Assembly: GCF_013404075.1 (NCBI RefSeq)
Contig: NZ_JACBJQ010000009.1
Location: 62,001-126,000 of the forward strand
DNA: 64,000 nt
Direction of reading: 5' to 3'
Source: Mycolicibacterium vinylchloridicum
Lineage (GTDB): Bacteria > Actinomycetota > Actinomycetes > Mycobacteriales > Mycobacteriaceae
Part shown: positions 46,296 through 54,946 of the stretch, piece by piece
How the letters are laid out: the number at the start of each line of letters is the position of its first letter
Numbering within the stretch: the first letter of the stretch is position 1
Notes under the pieces: generated by a model
Told to the model about the DNA's origin: nothing
Databases searched by the model: none
The model's input: only the letters and a program-made list of their open reading frames with translations
Made by a program: the position numbers and the translations under genes

Positions 46296-46865
46296 ATGGA
46301 TCCGCTGGAACTACTGAAACGCGCAGATGCCCGCCTCGTCGGTCTCACGACCGGCCTCGGCGGGGATGACCTGGATCTGCCCAGCCCGTGCTCGCAGTGG
46401 AATGTGCGGTCGCTGCTCAGTCACACCGTCGCGTCGATCGACGCATTCGCCGCCGCCGTGGACGGTGGCAGCGGTCCGACCGAGCAGGAACTGTTCAGCG
46501 GGACCGACATCCTCGGCGCTGATCCACTGGCGGTCGTCGAACGCGCCGTGGCGCGCTCACAACGCGCATGGGCGACGATCACTGATTGGCAGGCGCCCGT
46601 CGCGAGCGTCCTCGGTGTTATGCCGGCCGGCCAGGCCATGGCGATTGTCACCTACTCCACGCTGCTGCACAGCTGGGATCTTGCGGTCGCGCTGAACCGT
46701 CCGCTCGAATTCGACGACGCCGAAGCCGAACTGGCCGAAGCGGTCGGAACGCAGCTGGTTCCCCCGCTGCGCCAGCAACAGCTCTTCGGTGCGGAGGTCC
46801 GCCCGGCAAGCGGCGCCACTCCGACCCAGCGGGTCGTCGCCTTCTCCGGGCGCAGCCCGATATAA
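46296..46865 (+). CDS. TIGR03086-type metal-binding protein (DinB / mycothiol-enzyme-like fold)
   Basis: The protein has 189 residues. LPSPCSQWNVRSLLSHTVAS and TYSTLLHSWDLAVAL provide the histidines that bind a divalent metal in the four-helix DinB-like fold, as in mycothiol-dependent maleylpyruvate isomerase. Many mycobacterial members are detoxification or mycothiol-related enzymes; the substrate here is unknown. It is divergent from the CGNR regulator, which likely controls it. Confidence 0.85.
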   Translation: MDPLELLKRADARLVGLTTGLGGDDLDLPSPCSQWNVRSLLSHTVASIDAFAAAVDGGSGPTEQELFSGTDILGADPLAVVERAVARSQRAWATITDWQAPVASVLGVMPAGQAMAIVTYSTLLHSWDLAVALNRPLEFDDAEAELAEAVGTQLVPPLRQQQLFGAEVRPASGATPTQRVVAFSGRSPI

Positions 46866-46938
46866 CCGCAAGCCCCGGATCGGCAAACCGAGACCTGGGC
46901 CGGGCGGAGCCACCGGCCATCTGTAAAGATCCCGGTTG

Positions 46939-47850
46939 ATGAGCACACCTAACGGACCGCAGTCGGTCTTCTGTGTCGGCTTCACCCGGGTCAGCGAGGC
47001 CGGCATCTCGCTGGATCAGCACGTGACGCAGACGCTGGTCGACCACCGCGGTCTGGTGGAGATGCCTGCCTACGCGGTGATGGCCGAATCGGTGACCAGT
47101 GGCGCCTACTGGTACACCTTCGCCGAGCCCGTCGCCACCGTGCAGTCGTGGCTGGCACTCACCGCCGGCGCCCGGCCCACGGTGGGCGACCGGCTGCACG
47201 CGGTCTCGGCGATGGCCCATCGCGACGATGCCAACGGCACCGCCACGATGACCATCACTACCGGATCGCGCGCCGTCGTCTGCTCGGGGATTGCCCGCGC
47301 CGTCCGCGTCGGTCGCAGTAGCGAGGCGCTTCGGGCCCTGGACAAGGACGCCATCGCCGAACCCGTCGAGACCCTGCCCACCCCACCCGCCGTCGACACC
47401 ACCATTTCGACCATCGACCCGGACTGGGACGGCCGGCGCATCCTGACCGCGATCAGCCGACGCGAGATCGCTCGCGGACCGCTGTGCGAACTGCTTGCCA
47501 TGACCGTCGACCTGTTAGACGAACCCGTCGTGACCGTCGAACCTCAGCAGTGGATGGCCAACCCGCTCGGCGCCATCCAGGGCGGGGTCATCGCCTCGCT
47601 CATCGGCCAGGCCTGCTCGCTGGCCGGCCAGGCCCACACCGGCCCGGGGGACCGCTATACCCTGGCTGACCTCAGTGTTCACTACTTCCGCTCGCCCCCG
47701 GTCGACGGGCGGCCGCTCACCGTGGCCACCACCACAGAACGTATGGGGCGCCGGATGGGGACCGTCGCAGCCACCATGACCGACGCCGCTGGCACCGCCT
47801 ACGTCCGTGCCGTCGCCAACATCGCCTACGAGCGGGCATCGGCGTTTTGA
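46939..47850 (+). CDS. Double-hotdog thioesterase-family protein
   Basis: This 303-residue protein has two hotdog-like halves. The C-terminal half (ANPLGAIQGGVIASLIGQAC and DLSVHYFRSPPVDGRPLTV) matches PaaI-type acyl-CoA thioesterases. The N-terminal half (FTRVSEAGISLDQHVTQTLV) is more diverged. It probably acts on acyl-CoA. ATG 46939 was chosen over the TTG directly before it. It is the last gene before rplM and is not part of the ribosomal cluster in M. tuberculosis. Confidence 0.82.
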   Translation: MSTPNGPQSVFCVGFTRVSEAGISLDQHVTQTLVDHRGLVEMPAYAVMAESVTSGAYWYTFAEPVATVQSWLALTAGARPTVGDRLHAVSAMAHRDDANGTATMTITTGSRAVVCSGIARAVRVGRSSEALRALDKDAIAEPVETLPTPPAVDTTISTIDPDWDGRRILTAISRREIARGPLCELLAMTVDLLDEPVVTVEPQQWMANPLGAIQGGVIASLIGQACSLAGQAHTGPGDRYTLADLSVHYFRSPPVDGRPLTVATTTERMGRRMGTVAATMTDAAGTAYVRAVANIAYERASAF

Positions 47851-48032
47851 CCTGCCCGGATCGTCGCAGGTAAGCTGCCACGTTGGCGTGCGGTACGCCG
47901 CGGATTCAGCATCGCGGGGTAAGCCGGGTTCTCGGGTCAGTGTTGGTCGCCGAGAAATCAACCCCACCGTCGCGTCCCGACCGGCACCCGGGTCACACCG
48001 GGAATCACCCGAGAAGAGAAGAAGGTAGCGCT

Positions 48033-48472
48033 GTGCCTACGTACACGCCGAAGGCAGGTGACACCACGCGTTCGTGGTACGTCATCGATGCCACCGACGT
48101 GGTACTCGGCCGGCTCGCCGTCGCGGCAGCAAATCTGTTGCGCGGCAAGCACAAGCCGACGTTCACGCCGAATGTCGATGGTGGCGATTTCGTCATCGTC
48201 ATCAACGCCGACAAGATCGCCGTCAGTGGCGACAAACTCCAGACCAAGATGGCCTACCGTCACTCGGGTTACCCCGGTGGTCTGCGTGCCCGCACCCTCG
48301 GTGACGAGATGGCCAAGCACGCCGACCGCGTCGTCGAGAACGCCATCGTCGGGATGCTGCCGCACAACAAGCTGAGCCGGCAGATCCAGAAGAAGCTCAA
48401 GGTGTACGCCGGCCCGGATCATCCGCACGCCGCGCAGCAGCCGATTCCGTTCGAAATCAAGCAGGTGGCGCA

Positions 48473-48476
<4 letters not shown>
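48033..48476 (+). CDS. rplM: 50S ribosomal protein L13 (uL13)
   Basis: This 147-residue protein ([20 protein letters not shown]) includes [20 protein letters not shown] and the [14 protein letters not shown] motif. It is an early-assembly 23S rRNA binder. The GTG 48033 start follows GAAGAAGGTAG; upstream in-frame codons are not conserved. It overlaps rpsI by four bases (GTGA). Confidence 0.97.
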
Positions 48477-48991
<515 letters not shown>

Positions 48992-49018
48992 CCTGCCGCG
49001 TTCGCATACGCAACGGTT

Positions 49019-49060
49019 CGCCGGGTGTCGTCCAGTTTCGGCTGGAGGCACCCGGCGTTT
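49019..49060 (+). terminator. Rho-independent-like terminator after rpsI
   Basis: CGCCGGGTG (49019-49027) pairs with CACCCGGCG (49049-49057), with a nested CCAG/CTGG pair, followed by TTTCGTATT. It is 28 bases after the rpsI stop. It lies in the 308-base gap 48992-49299, which otherwise shows no gene and should hold the promoter of the next one. Confidence 0.8.
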
Positions 49061-49299
49061 CGTATTGTGGCTCGTCTCACCCGGTGAACATCCTGGTAGC
49101 GCCCGTTTTCTCGACGAGTTGGTGAGTTTCGGTTTGAGTCCGGTGGCGTTCGGCAACGCTTCGTGGAGCCGGCGGCGACGTCGGCTGCCCGAGGTAGGAG
49201 GCGGGATCCTTTGGGGGGTCGGTGTCCTTTGCTTCGGGGCTGTGAGGCGTAGTTCCCGCAGCTCTGACTCCCTGCCAACCACAGGAAGGAATAGAGCAC

Positions 49300-49758
49300 A
49301 TGAACACGATGACGAAGATGGCCGCAGGTACGGTTCTCGGCGGATCGCTGCTCGTCGCGGGTGGCTTTGGCCTCGCAAGCGCGGCGCCTGAGGCTCCGCA
49401 GCCGCCCCAGGCGCCTCAGCCGGTGAGCGGGGAGAGCCTGAATGTCGGCCTCACCGTCGACGGCCAGCAGCTCGGCACCATTCAGAATGTGTCGCTGAGC
49501 AACGCGCAGACCCTGGCGACGGGCGTGTGCCCGAGCGACGACCTGTCGTCCAAGCTGCCGCAGCTGGCCAGCGGCCAGATCGACAGTGTCCCGGTGTGCG
49601 CAAACAGCACCACCGGCGTGAGCTACACGTTCACCCAGGCCGGACCCGGTAACGCGGAGTTGGCACCGGGCCAGATGCAGGGCCATGGCGCGTCGGGAAT
49701 CGGCTCGACCGCGACGTCCACGGCGCCTGCGGAGGCGCCGATGACCGGTAGCCGCTAA
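49300..49758 (+). CDS. Small secreted protein of unknown function
   Basis: The protein has 152 residues. The signal peptide (KMAAGTVLGGSLLVAGGFGL) is followed by an AxA-type site near ASAAPEA, then a Pro-rich linker (PQPPQAPQP). The mature domain has two cysteines (TGVCPSD, VPVCANS) that could form a disulfide, and NVGLTVDGQQLGTIQNVSL. The C-terminal 30 residues are low-complexity. AGGAAGG precedes the ATG. I do not recognise a functional family. It stands alone between two terminators. Confidence 0.82.
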   Translation: MNTMTKMAAGTVLGGSLLVAGGFGLASAAPEAPQPPQAPQPVSGESLNVGLTVDGQQLGTIQNVSLSNAQTLATGVCPSDDLSSKLPQLASGQIDSVPVCANSTTGVSYTFTQAGPGNAELAPGQMQGHGASGIGSTATSTAPAEAPMTGSR

Positions 49759-49771
49759 CCGCCTGGCAGCG

Positions 49772-49806
49772 CACTGCCCCGCACCTAGACCTGGTGCGGG
49801 GCAGTG
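49772..49806 (+). terminator. Strong hairpin terminator after the small secreted protein
   Basis: CACTGCCCCGCACC (49772-49785) pairs perfectly with GGTGCGGGGCAGTG (49793-49806) across a 7-base loop, followed by TGTGCTTTCC. A 14-bp GC-rich stem 13 bases after the stop codon makes this the clearest terminator in the window. Confidence 0.88.
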
Positions 49807-49908
49807 TGTGCTTTCCAGGTGTTTCGGCGACGTGTCGGTTTGGCGGCGACACGGTGATTAACCTCATCGGTTGTGTCTTGAGCCGGTAGTTATGAGAGGT
49901 TTGTCGCC

Positions 49909-51246
49909 ATGGGTCGACTGTTCGGGACCGATGGTGTCCGAGGTGTCGCCAACCGAGAACTGACCGCTGAGCTGGGTCTGGCGCTGGGGTCGGCGGCCGC
50001 ACGCCGGCTGGCTGTGACGACGAGCTCGGGGCGACGGGTGGCGGTCATCGGCCGTGATCCACGCGCCAGCGGCGAGATGCTCGAGGCGGCGGTGATCGCC
50101 GGCGTCACCAGTGAAGGCGTGGATGCGCTGCGGGTGGGGGTATTGCCCACCCCGGCGGTGGCCCATCTGACGGCCGCCTACGGTGCCGACTTCGGCGTGA
50201 TGATCTCCGCCTCCCACAACCCGATGCCCGACAACGGCATCAAGATCTTCGGCCCCGGTGGACACAAGCTCGACGACGACACCGAGGACCGCATCGAAGA
50301 ACTCGTGGCCGAAGGTCCCGGTCTACGTCCGGTCGGTGCCGGGATCGGCCGCGTCGTCGATGCCAGCGACGCCTTGGAGCGCTACCTGCACCACGTCCGC
50401 GCCGCGGCTCCGGTCCGCCTCGACGGGCTGACGGTCGTCGTCGATTGTGCCCATGGCGCCGCGTTCCTGGCCGCACCGCGGGCCTACCACGCGGCGGGCG
50501 CGCGGGTCATCGCGATCAACGCCGAACCCAACGGCCTGAACATCAACGACGGCTGCGGTTCGACGCATCTGGAGCAGGTGCAGGCCGCGGTGCTCGCTCA
50601 CCGCGCAGACCTCGGCCTGGCGCACGACGGCGACGCCGACCGCTGCCTGGCCGTCGATGCCACCGGCCGGGTGATCGACGGCGACGCCATCATGGTGATC
50701 CTGGCGCTTGCGATGCGCGACGCCGGAGAGCTGGCATCGGAGACTCTGGTGGCCACCGTCATGAGCAACCTCGGTCTGCACATCGCGATGCGTGAGGCCG
50801 GAATTGCCGTGCGCACCACCGGTGTTGGTGACCGCTATGTCCTGGAGGAGCTGCGCGCGGGCGAGTACACGCTGGGCGGCGAACAGTCCGGTCACATCGT
50901 GATGCCCGCGCTGGGCACCACCGGCGACGGCATCGCGACCGGCCTGCGGCTGATGGCGCGGATGGCGCAGACCGGATTGTCGCTGGCCGAGCTTGCCGCG
51001 CCGATGCAGACCATGCCGCAGGTCCTCATCAACGTCGAGGTCGCCGACAAGGCGACCGTCGCCGAGGCGCCGGCCGTGCAGAGCGCGGTGCGTGAGGCCG
51101 AGGCCGAGCTCGGGGATACCGGGCGAATTCTGTTGCGCCCGTCGGGAACCGAGCAGATGGTTCGCGTCATGGTGGAAGCTGCCGACGAGGACACCGCTCG
51201 GCAGCTGGCGATCCGCATCGCGGAATCGGTCAGCGCCGAGGGCTGA
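49909..51246 (+). CDS. glmM: Phosphoglucosamine mutase
   Basis: GlmM interconverts glucosamine-6-phosphate and glucosamine-1-phosphate for UDP-GlcNAc and peptidoglycan synthesis. The protein has 445 residues with the phosphoserine loop [17 protein letters not shown], the metal loop [13 protein letters not shown], the sugar loop GGEQSGHIV and the phosphate loop [16 protein letters not shown]. The start is ATG 49909 with [12 protein letters not shown]. glmS, the preceding enzyme of the pathway, is 3.7 kb downstream. Confidence 0.97.
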   Translation: MGRLFGTDGVRGVANRELTAELGLALGSAAARRLAVTTSSGRRVAVIGRDPRASGEMLEAAVIAGVTSEGVDALRVGVLPTPAVAHLTAAYGADFGVMISASHNPMPDNGIKIFGPGGHKLDDDTEDRIEELVAEGPGLRPVGAGIGRVVDASDALERYLHHVRAAAPVRLDGLTVVVDCAHGAAFLAAPRAYHAAGARVIAINAEPNGLNINDGCGSTHLEQVQAAVLAHRADLGLAHDGDADRCLAVDATGRVIDGDAIMVILALAMRDAGELASETLVATVMSNLGLHIAMREAGIAVRTTGVGDRYVLEELRAGEYTLGGEQSGHIVMPALGTTGDGIATGLRLMARMAQTGLSLAELAAPMQTMPQVLINVEVADKATVAEAPAVQSAVREAEAELGDTGRILLRPSGTEQMVRVMVEAADEDTARQLAIRIAESVSAEG

Positions 51247-51295
51247 TTTCAGAGATACCGGAACCATCCGCGGTGTTGGTGCGTCATACCCGGGT

Positions 51296-51574
51296 ATGGG
51301 CAACACACGCGTGGACACCGCGGCGGTGCGCGCCGCCGCGCAACGCTTCGACACCGCCGCTGACGCACTCGGCAGGTCGCTGAGCCGATTTCAGTTCGAC
51401 GGGAGCGTGGCCGGCCGGGTGCACGCCGCGCACGGTGATGCGATGCGCGCGGCATTGGACCGCCTCGCGACAGCGGTGGCCCAATGGTCGCGCGGCGCAG
51501 AGGAAGTGGCCGCCGGCCTGCGAGTCTCCGCCGATCGTTACGGCGACGCCGAGCTTCGTGCGGCGGGGCGATGA
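51296..51574 (+). CDS. EspC-like type VII secretion target (Rv3440c-like)
   Basis: This 92-residue protein is predicted to be a helical hairpin (TAAVRAAAQRFDTAADAL; AMRAALDRLATAVAQWSRG). The tail SADRYGDAELRAAG contains the type VII export pattern Y-x-x-x-E just after the second helix, as in EspC-family proteins. ATG 51296 is the first codon consistent with this fold; earlier codons would lie inside glmM. Its stop overlaps the start of the next gene (ATGA). The secretion route (ESX-4 or another ESX) is inference. Confidence 0.78.
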   Translation: MGNTRVDTAAVRAAAQRFDTAADALGRSLSRFQFDGSVAGRVHAAHGDAMRAALDRLATAVAQWSRGAEEVAAGLRVSADRYGDAELRAAGR

Positions 51575-52872
51575 CGGTAGACGTCGCCGCCCGGCTGGCG
51601 GAGGGCCGGCCGTCGGTGTCCGATACGCAGGTCTATGTGTCGGCCTGTCATGCCGTCGGCTACCAGCACCCGGACCTGACCGCGCACGGGTCGCAGGTTG
51701 TCGAATGGTATTGCAGCGAAGATGGTTTGGATCTGCGCGCACTCGACGCCGACTGCGCCGCGTTGCGTACCGCTGCAGCAACCGCCGACGAGGCGGTGCG
51801 CCTCGGGCATGACGGGCAGGCCATGCTGTCGGCGGCGTGGCAGGGCGAGTCGGGTTCGGTGGCGGCCGATTTCCTCGACCGGCATTGTGCTACCGGCGCG
51901 GCGGTGGCCCGCGCGCTGCATGCGGCTGTCGCGGCCTGCGAGACGTTGCGGGACGGACTGGGCCGGTTGATCGATGAAAAGGTCAGCGCGGCAATGTCAA
52001 TCGACGGCCGCCGCGCTGGTGAGCGGCCGGCCTGGCTGGCGGCCGCGGCCACCGTGACAAGCGGGGGAGCGGCACGCGACGAGGCGGTTGAGGTGGTCAC
52101 CGCGCAGATCACTCCGTATGTCGACGCCGACATCCGTACCGAATGGGTGGCCGCGATGCGTTCGACGACGGCATCGGTGACGGCCGCCTACGACGACGCG
52201 ATTCGCCAATTGAGTTCCTCTCCGGCAGTGCATTTCGATGTTCCTGGACAGTTCGGCGGGCCGCCGATTCCAGCGCCCCCTGCGGTACCGTCCGCTGCGG
52301 CGCCTGCCGCTGTGGCAACGGTGCCCGCTGCGGCGATGCCTGCCCCGTCGGCGACGCTGCCGCCGCCGGTTGCCGAGCCCCTGCCGGCGCCCGCACCCGA
52401 GCCACTGCCACCGCCAATGGGCACCGGGTCAGCCCAACCGGTTCCGCCGGCGGAGTCGCCGGCAGGGATGGCGGCCATGCCCGACGCCGCAGGAGGGCTG
52501 TCCGGCCTGGTGGGCCAGATCGCCGACCTGCTCGGCGGTCTGTTCGACGGGTTGCCGGACACCGCGGTCAACGACGACGTGCCCGGGTTCGACGACCCGG
52601 TGGAGCAAGACGAGGACACGCCTGACGATGACGTCGTCGACCCCGACACCGAAGAGGATGTGCCCGAAGAGATTCCGGTCGCCGAGGAAGCGGCTGCCGA
52701 GGAACCGCAGCCGGTCGAGGAGCCGCCAGTCGCTGCTGTCGCGCCACCGCCTCCGGAACCCGAACCGCTGGCGGCCGAGCAACCCGAGCAGCCCGAGCAG
52801 CCCGACGAGCAGCCCGACGAGCAGACACCGTGTGAGATCGCCGCCGACGAACTAGCGCAGGTCGGCCAGTGA
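51571..52872 (+). CDS. WXG-domain protein with Pro/acidic-rich C-terminus (Rv3439c-like)
   Basis: The protein has 433 residues. Residues ~1-150 are helical with a WXG turn (MLSAAWQGESGSVAADFLDR). Residues ~220-433 are Pro/Ala-rich and then strongly acidic, ending in short repeats (EQPEQPEQPDEQPDEQ) and a single Cys near the end. It has no signal peptide. Coupled by ATGA to the EspC-like gene, it resembles two-gene ESX substrate pairs such as EspA/EspC, although direct homology to EspA is not claimed. Confidence 0.78.
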   Translation: MTVDVAARLAEGRPSVSDTQVYVSACHAVGYQHPDLTAHGSQVVEWYCSEDGLDLRALDADCAALRTAAATADEAVRLGHDGQAMLSAAWQGESGSVAADFLDRHCATGAAVARALHAAVAACETLRDGLGRLIDEKVSAAMSIDGRRAGERPAWLAAAATVTSGGAARDEAVEVVTAQITPYVDADIRTEWVAAMRSTTASVTAAYDDAIRQLSSSPAVHFDVPGQFGGPPIPAPPAVPSAAAPAAVATVPAAAMPAPSATLPPPVAEPLPAPAPEPLPPPMGTGSAQPVPPAESPAGMAAMPDAAGGLSGLVGQIADLLGGLFDGLPDTAVNDDVPGFDDPVEQDEDTPDDDVVDPDTEEDVPEEIPVAEEAAAEEPQPVEEPPVAAVAPPPPEPEPLAAEQPEQPEQPDEQPDEQTPCEIAADELAQVGQ

Positions 52873-52994
52873 CCGCCGAGCGTCCCGCCGTGCCCGCGGC
52901 CCAGCGTCGGCTGCTGCGCCCGGCCGACGAACAGCGGGCCGCGCGCCCACCGGTGATCAGGGCAGCAGCTGCTGCAATTCCTCGACCCACCTGA
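52869..52994 (+). CDS. Possible 41-residue ORF overlapping two neighbours
   Basis: GTG 52869 overlaps the preceding stop (GTGA) and the frame encodes an Arg/Ala-rich peptide (MTAERPAVPAAQRRLLRPAD) ending at 52994. It overlaps the 3-prime end of the convergent LLM gene. Composition is not diagnostic and no family is known; it may be a chance frame that is translated by coupling only. Confidence 0.25.
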   Translation: MTAERPAVPAAQRRLLRPADEQRAARPPVIRAAAAAIPRPT

Positions 52995-53997
52995 TGTATT
53001 CGGCCGGGTCGGTGGTGGTGGGGGTTGCCAGCAGAGTGGTCACCCCGGCCTGGGCAAAAGCGGCGATGCGTTCCTTGACGAACCCTCGCGGGCCGATCAG
53101 GTTCACCTGGCGCACCAGCTCGTCGGGCACCGCGGCGATCGCCTCGGCCTTGCGCCCGGACAGGAACAGGTCCTGGATGTGGTCGGCCACTTCGCCGTAG
53201 CCGTACCGGGTGGCCAGCTTGTGGTAGAAGTTCTGGCCCCGTGCGCCCATCCCGCCGATATAGAGCGCCAGATGTGGCTTGGCCCAGTTGAGTCGTTCCT
53301 CGACGTCGTCGCCGATGGCCAGCGACACCCCGACCATCACGTCGAGTTCACCAAGTGTGCTGTCGCGCTTGGCTTTTCCGGTCCGCAGTGCGTCACCCCA
53401 GACGTCGTCGGCCTTCTCGGGGTAGAAGAACACCGGCTGCCAGCCCTCGGCGATCTCCGCCGTCAACTCCACGTTCTTGGGTCCCAGTGCGGCGATGGTG
53501 ATCGGAATCCGCTCGCGCACCGGATGATTGATGATCTGCAGTGGCTTACCCAGCCCGGTGCCCCGGTCGGCCGGCAGCGGGATCTGGTAGCTACGGCCCT
53601 GGTGTTGCACGCGCTCGCGGCGCCAGACCTGGCGGCAGATGTCCACGACCTCGCGGGTGCGGCCGAGTGGGGCGTCGAACGGCACCCCGTGAAAGCCCTC
53701 GACCACCTGCGGGCCGGACGTGCCGATGCCGAGCCGGAAGCGGCCGTCGGACACGAAGTCCAGACCGGCGGCCGTCATCGCCAGCAGCGACGGGGTACGG
53801 GTGTAGATGGGGAAGACGCCCGAGCCCAGTTCGATGGTCGAGGTCTTGGCCGCCAGATAGCCCAGCTGGCTGACGGCGTCGAACGAGTAGGCCTCGGCGA
53901 CCAGGGCGATATCCACCCCGGCCTTCTCCAACACCACGATGTGCTCGACGGCCTCGCGGAAGCCGCCCGAATAGTCCAGAAAGATCCCGGTACGCAT
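52957..53997 (-). CDS. F420-type LLM-class oxidoreductase (TIGR03559-like)
   Basis: The 346-residue protein begins MRTGIFLDYSGGFREAVEHI. SYDA-type pocket residues appear as EAYSFDAVSQLGYLAAKT, and RLGIGTSGPQVVEGFHGVPF and ITIAALGPKNVELTAEIAEG are family motifs. It belongs to a different LLM branch from the three tandem copies at 5925-8488. The substrate is unknown. A palindrome 15 bases before its start looks like a TetR-type operator, although no TetR gene is adjacent. Confidence 0.88.
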   Translation of the reverse strand: MRTGIFLDYSGGFREAVEHIVVLEKAGVDIALVAEAYSFDAVSQLGYLAAKTSTIELGSGVFPIYTRTPSLLAMTAAGLDFVSDGRFRLGIGTSGPQVVEGFHGVPFDAPLGRTREVVDICRQVWRRERVQHQGRSYQIPLPADRGTGLGKPLQIINHPVRERIPITIAALGPKNVELTAEIAEGWQPVFFYPEKADDVWGDALRTGKAKRDSTLGELDVMVGVSLAIGDDVEERLNWAKPHLALYIGGMGARGQNFYHKLATRYGYGEVADHIQDLFLSGRKAEAIAAVPDELVRQVNLIGPRGFVKERIAAFAQAGVTTLLATPTTTDPAEYIRWVEELQQLLP

Positions 53998-54011
53998 CCG
54001 AAAGGTATATC

Positions 54012-54025
54012 ACCAACCAGTTGGT
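54012..54025. promoter_or_regulatory. TetR-type palindrome upstream of the LLM oxidoreductase
   Basis: ACCAAC-CA-GTTGGT is a 6-bp perfect inverted repeat with a 2-base spacer, with a further GG(T) extension to the right. From memory, similar ACCAAC...GTTGGT elements are bound by TetR-family repressors in mycobacteria. It lies between the LLM gene start (53997) and the end of the hydrolase-like gene (54041), so it can only act on the leftward gene. Confidence 0.55.
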
Positions 54026-54040
54026 TGGGTGACATCGGCT

Positions 54041-54892
54041 CTACTTGAGCAGCGCGACGATCTGCTCTTCGGGCGTCACCGGCGGCGCCTCGGGATCGAG
54101 CGCCTCGGTCTTGGGCAACACGGCCTCGGGATCGGCGAACTCCTTGTAGTCCTTGTCGCCGGTCAGGTGATAGAGCAGGAAACCGGTCAAGAGCGCTCGC
54201 GCCGTCTTCTGGGTCCGTCGATCCGAACCCGGCAGGCCCAACGCCCCGGCGAACCGGCGCTTCTCCGCCAGCCCGGCCGATTCGGCCTTGCTGACGATGC
54301 GCAGCACCGACCCCTTCCAGGCGCCGGCGAGGTCCAGGGCGTCGGTGCGCAGCGACTGCGCGTCATCGGGCGCGCTGAGCACCAGGCCAGGCGTCTTCAG
54401 CGACGCTGCGGCCTCCTTGGCGGCAGGCTTGGTCACCGACGGGAAGAGCGCCGCGACGGCCTTGGGTGCGCTCGCACCCGCCCCGGACAGACCCGCGGCG
54501 GCGAACACCGCCGCCGAACCTCCGACGCCATGCCCGGCGACCCCCAGTTTGGTGGGGTGCACGCTGATCTGGCCGGGACCCAGCCGCACCCCGGTGATGA
54601 TGTCGAGAGTGGTGCCCAGGTCGAACGCCAGGTTCAGCACCGAGGGCGCCACGCCGCGCTCGGTGTTCGGTGCGGCGGCGACGATGCCCCACGACGCGAG
54701 ATGTTCCAGCGTTTTGAGGTAGTGGTCGACATCTGTGAGCCAATCGTGGCCGAAGGCCACACCGGGCAGATTGAAGCCCGACGCGGGGGTGTAGACGGTG
54801 CCGGCTAACCCGGCAAAGGCCAGGTCACCGCGCAGAACCTGATGTCGACCACGGCGCGTCAGCGCCGCGAAGAGCTTGCGTGTCCTGGCCAC
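54041..54892 (-). CDS. Alpha/beta-hydrolase-fold protein lacking the nucleophile (Rv3438-like)
   Basis: The protein has 283 residues with the layout of dienelactone-hydrolase/PET-hydrolase-like proteins (VAFGHDWLTDVDHYLKTLEHL, then SWGIVAAAPNT). At the nucleophile elbow, where G-H-S-x-G-G is expected, it reads VAGHGVGGSAAVF, so the catalytic Ser is Gly (codon GGC). A Ser four residues on is unlikely to substitute. It is probably non-catalytic or has a different role. It is divergent from glmS, with a short 54-base gap. Confidence 0.75.
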   Translation of the reverse strand: MARTRKLFAALTRRGRHQVLRGDLAFAGLAGTVYTPASGFNLPGVAFGHDWLTDVDHYLKTLEHLASWGIVAAAPNTERGVAPSVLNLAFDLGTTLDIITGVRLGPGQISVHPTKLGVAGHGVGGSAAVFAAAGLSGAGASAPKAVAALFPSVTKPAAKEAAASLKTPGLVLSAPDDAQSLRTDALDLAGAWKGSVLRIVSKAESAGLAEKRRFAGALGLPGSDRRTQKTARALLTGFLLYHLTGDKDYKEFADPEAVLPKTEALDPEAPPVTPEEQIVALLK

Positions 54893-54946
54893 CCCACGAA
54901 CCTAGTCCACTGAGGTGGCCCCGCTGCTGCACTACCCTGGATGACC

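Noticed and set aside
54893..54946. glmS ribozyme/riboswitch
   Set aside because: Only 54 bases separate glmS from the divergent gene, and no ribozyme core is seen; the element is typical of Firmicutes, not mycobacteria.
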